NCBI GenBank assembly: GCA_013397865.1
Contig: VZTI01003651.1
Location: forward strand, 295,890-359,889
Origin: Struthidea cinerea
Lineage: Eukaryota > Chordata > Aves > Passeriformes > Corcoracidae
Direction of reading: 5' to 3'
DNA: 64,000 bases
Shown here: piece by piece, positions 60,761-64,000 of the stretch
How positions within the stretch are numbered: the stretch's first letter is position 1
How the letters are laid out: each line of letters opens with the position of its first letter
Position numbers and translations under genes: made by a program
The notes under the pieces: generated by a model
The model's database searches: none
What the model was told of the DNA's origin: nothing
The model's input: only the letters and a program-made list of their open reading frames with translations

Positions 60761-63700
60761 TAGGATGAAGACTTGATGATAAATCCCAGAAAGCTCGATC
60801 CCACGTTACACATTTAAAGTTTGTTAATTTTTTAACCCAAGCTTGGATAAAGATCTTGAAATAAGATTCCCTGGTGTCTGGGAATGCCAAATCAGTAGGA
60901 GGGAAGTTGTTCTTTAATGATATTTCCAGGATTTGAAATGTCACAGGAACCCACCTGTCCGGGAGCTCTGGGTTTGCAGACATGGCAGCAGTTGAGGTGG
61001 GCAAGCACAAACTGGTGCTTCAGCCACAGAGCCAGGAATTCCTTCCATGTCTCCAGCTCTTCTGTGATCCTGGGCAAAATGACTTGTCCTTCCCTGATTT
61101 CAGTTTCATCTGGAAAATCATAGAGATTAACAATTTGTGTAAATGTAAGGGATGTTATTGGCCTTATCAGATGATAGCACTAGTACTTCAAAAATTAAAG
61201 CATAATTCTAGTCACTTAAATTGTACCTGATCCCTAAAATTTTGACAGTTGGTGGGTCACTGCCTGGTATATTGCCTGAATATAGCCCTGGAAGAACCCA
61301 TCTCTGAATTAACCTCTGTTAATTAACCCAGCAAGTCAGGCTGGCTTCCCCTGCAGGAGCAGTAATGCACAGAGGGGAAAATTGCACAAAAAGAGTCTTT
61401 CCAAAAGGAGCCAATGTTTGGGGTTTTTTTTGGTCCAGGGGACTGCCACATGTGGGATCATTGAATCAGAATCACCACACCAGATCCGAGTGTGTATCAG
61501 TGACGGGAATGGATCTAATTGTAATTAACCGGGTGTCTTGGTGCATGTGTTTGATAACCCTGCAAGAGGCTGTAGCAAAGGCAAGACCAGGCTCTTCACA
61601 CCTGATCCTTTCACTCCTTCCATCCTGAGCCTGTTCTCTTGGATTTCAGGTGGCATTAAGTTGGCATTCAGCCTTTGGGAGCTCTCGTTGTTTCCTCCTG
61701 TGAGTGAATGACACCAACCATCCACTTCAGACGTGGCTGACTGAATTTCACACCCTTCCCACTCAACCCTCCTGCGTAACACGAGGGGGATCCACAGTGC
61801 TCTCACAGAGGCACCAGAGAAATACTGCAGGGTGTCACTTGAGGCCGTCAGGGGGACAGAACGAGGGCTGAGCTGAAGGCTGAAGGCACTGTGGTATTAT
61901 CATGTTCTCAAGCTAAATCCATGGGAAACCAGTGGGTCATCGCATCTTTGTCATCCTCCCTGTGCTTGGTGGGGGCTGATTCATTTTAAATAAACCCCCG
62001 GCCGTGTGTAAGCAGGTGCGTAGCACGTGCCCCTCCTAAGTCCATAGTTATGGCTTATCTGAGAGAAACAGTAATCTCAAAGAGATGTTTGGAAGGACCA
62101 GACTAAAGATTGTGCTCAGCTCTAGCAGGGAGACACATCAGCTTCCTCTCAAAAGCAGGGAGTGGTGAGGAGTGACTGAAATAGCTCGGGACAGAGATCT
62201 GGAGCAGAGTGTCCCGGGGCTCTCCCTTCCAGAGCTGTCTCAGGCCCTGATGAGTGCTGGCTGACTTGAGTATTCTTCAGATGTCTCCAATGCCTCTTTC
62301 AGCTGTGGAAGAGACTCCCAAGGAATGCCTGGGAACCACTTCTGGTTCAGTAAAAAACCAGTTTGTATAGGCAGAGGCTTTGCAGAGTATACGATCCCAA
62401 ATGGCATCAGCTCAAGATTTACAGGCTTAGTCTTACTGATGAAGATTTTCTGTAAAAAGTTACTTATACAAGAGAAAAATAGAAAAATTAGCTTTTAGTC
62501 TTCATCCCTTCTGCCCTGGGAAGAGGCAAGAAAGAAATGAAAAATTAATGGCTGGCTCTGTCCAGGAGGGTGGCTTGGCTTGGCTACCTCTGCTGGCAAC
62601 TTTTCCTTTCAACCTCTACCAATTGTCTTTAGTATTCTAAAAAATTCTGTGTTTCCCCAGTCCTTATGACCTCATTTATCCCCTTTCTGTAACTTGTCAT
62701 AATCTGTCCTTGGTGCAGAAACCTCTACTGCAACTGTGACCCCTTGAAACTTCCTTTTTACGCATTTTGCTAATTCTTCAAACTACACTTTCATTCAGAA
62801 GCACATTTCTCCTTTTTCCCATCTTAATTCTAACATTGCAAAGCACTCAGAGAATCCACATTCCTACACCAGCCACAGTCCTACAGAGCAGCTCTGCATC
62901 ACTAAACAGCTTTTCCTCTTGTTTTTCCTGCTGTAGCACAAGGGAAGTGATGGAGAGGGAGGATGCAGGAGAGAGGAGCACAGAGCTGAAGGTTAAAGTC
63001 AGCTGTTGCAGGAGAAAAATGTTGAGGCTCTCTTTAATTCTTGTAAAATTACCAGCAACTTTAAAAGTCATTTAGATAATGAATCTGACAGGAAAAAATA
63101 AACCTGGAAGATATTCTACAGGGCTGCCTGTTGTATGGAGAGGACAGGGCAGGTTGGAAATAGTAACAGGGGTATTAAATGGTGACTTGAAAGTAAGGGA
63201 ATGATTGATAAGAAGCAAAAACTTAGCATAACACTTACTGGTGCTGGTCCTAAAAACAGGAGCTGCTTTTTATAGAAACTTTTTTAATGGTGTCTGTAAT
63301 AAGATAAACAAGAAGCACTTGGGTTGGGCTCTGTATAAATAATCTCCTACTGATAAGAAAAATGACAGTATAAACAGGAGCTAATAATAGTTCCTGCGGA
63401 ATTTCCTGTCTTGGTGTTTGGAGCTCCTTTTAACATCACTGCAGCCTGCTCAGGGATGGGGGTTCAGCCCCACGTGGGGCAGGTGAGCTGCCAGATTTTT
63501 GTCAAACATAATTTGAAGTCATGTGCTGCAGTTGGCTTGAATTGCCACAAGAATCGTACCTGGGCACCAGGTTGTGGTCAGAAGGCAAAGGATGACGGGA
63601 GAAATGTAAACTTTTCTCAGAGATGCTGTCTGAGCTTCCAAAGTTAGATGGAGGGTGGGGGAAATGTTTTCAGGAACTGATGTCTTTCTGTTCCACAGTA

Positions 63701-64000
63701 AAGGAGAGAGGGAGGAGAGCACAGGGATGAGCCCTCTGCAGATGGGCTAAAGTGGTTTGATGGATGATGGCTCTGCGAGGTTTGGAAATATTACCTTTGC
63801 TGTTTTTCGCACATAGGGAGTGAAAGAATAAAAAAACCCAACCCTTATTCGCCTGAGGTTACAGAGCAGAAGTTTGAATTCAGTTTTCTCAGTTCCCAGT
63901 AGTGTAAAAACCAAACCACACTATTTTAAAAAACCCAAAAGCCATCAACAATAAAATGCAGAAGTCATTTTTTTGGTTGTTCCTAAATACACATAGAGCT
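60761..64000. other. Intronic stretch with nothing recognisable
   Basis: AT-rich intron with no supported repeat family, RNA gene or exon. Confidence 0.5.

Larger units (their letters stand above)
59599..64000 (+). other. HMBOX1: Start of the next HMBOX1 intron (runs off the window)
   Basis: The donor gtaaga begins at 59599. No HMBOX1-like continuation (expected GISQSRISHWLL-type residues) is seen before the window ends, so the intron exceeds 4.4 kb. It holds a minus-strand CR1 fragment at 60364-60760. From 60761 to 64000 I see only ordinary AT-rich intronic sequence, T-runs and short spurious frames. Confidence 0.85.

Overview
The window is from a vertebrate nuclear genome, almost certainly a bird. 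It is AT-leaning, gene-poor and full of short, 5'-truncated CR1 LINE copies ending in the CR1-type octamer tail (ATTCTGTG-like units). No bacterial, viral or organellar gene organisation is visible. The CR1 copies resemble young neoavian or passerine subfamilies, but that finer placement rests on memory of the family.

The only gene I can support is HMBOX1 (homeobox-containing 1, also HOT1/TAH1), a telomere-binding homeodomain transcription factor, on the + strand. Two coding exons are present near the right end. The first (coding part 56958-57424) carries the N-terminal HNF1-type dimerisation segment and a Ser/Thr-rich linker. The second (59513-59598) carries the first half of the atypical POU-specific domain. 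They join in frame across a 2,088-bp GT-AG intron. The rest of the gene, including the end of the POU-like domain and the homeodomain, lies beyond 64000.

Positions 1-56944 show no convincing exon on either strand and are best read as a long 5' intron. CpG frequency is raised at the extreme left and decays rightwards, so the promoter may lie just upstream of the window. This block holds about two dozen CR1 fragments, one older CR1/L3-like reverse transcriptase remnant (33742-34002, minus), several MIR/CORE-SINE-like relics, five short tandem duplications of 12-38 bp, and two CpG-rich patches (3597-3715 and 49864-50002). The CR1 fragments fall into orientation blocks: mainly minus from 15.6 to 24.6 kb and mainly plus from 28.5 to 36.7 kb.

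Most longer open frames are chance or antisense readings through GC-rich CR1 copies, including the 340-codon frame at 18390-19412. I found no previously undescribed gene system. The items most worth a second look are a CR1-plus-flank homology pair near 34.4 and 36.8 kb, an octamer/palindrome cluster near 25.15 kb, the CpG patch at 49.9 kb, an apparent CR1-in-CR1 insertion at 43.5-44.2 kb, and a two-unit telomeric repeat inside this telomere-binding gene.
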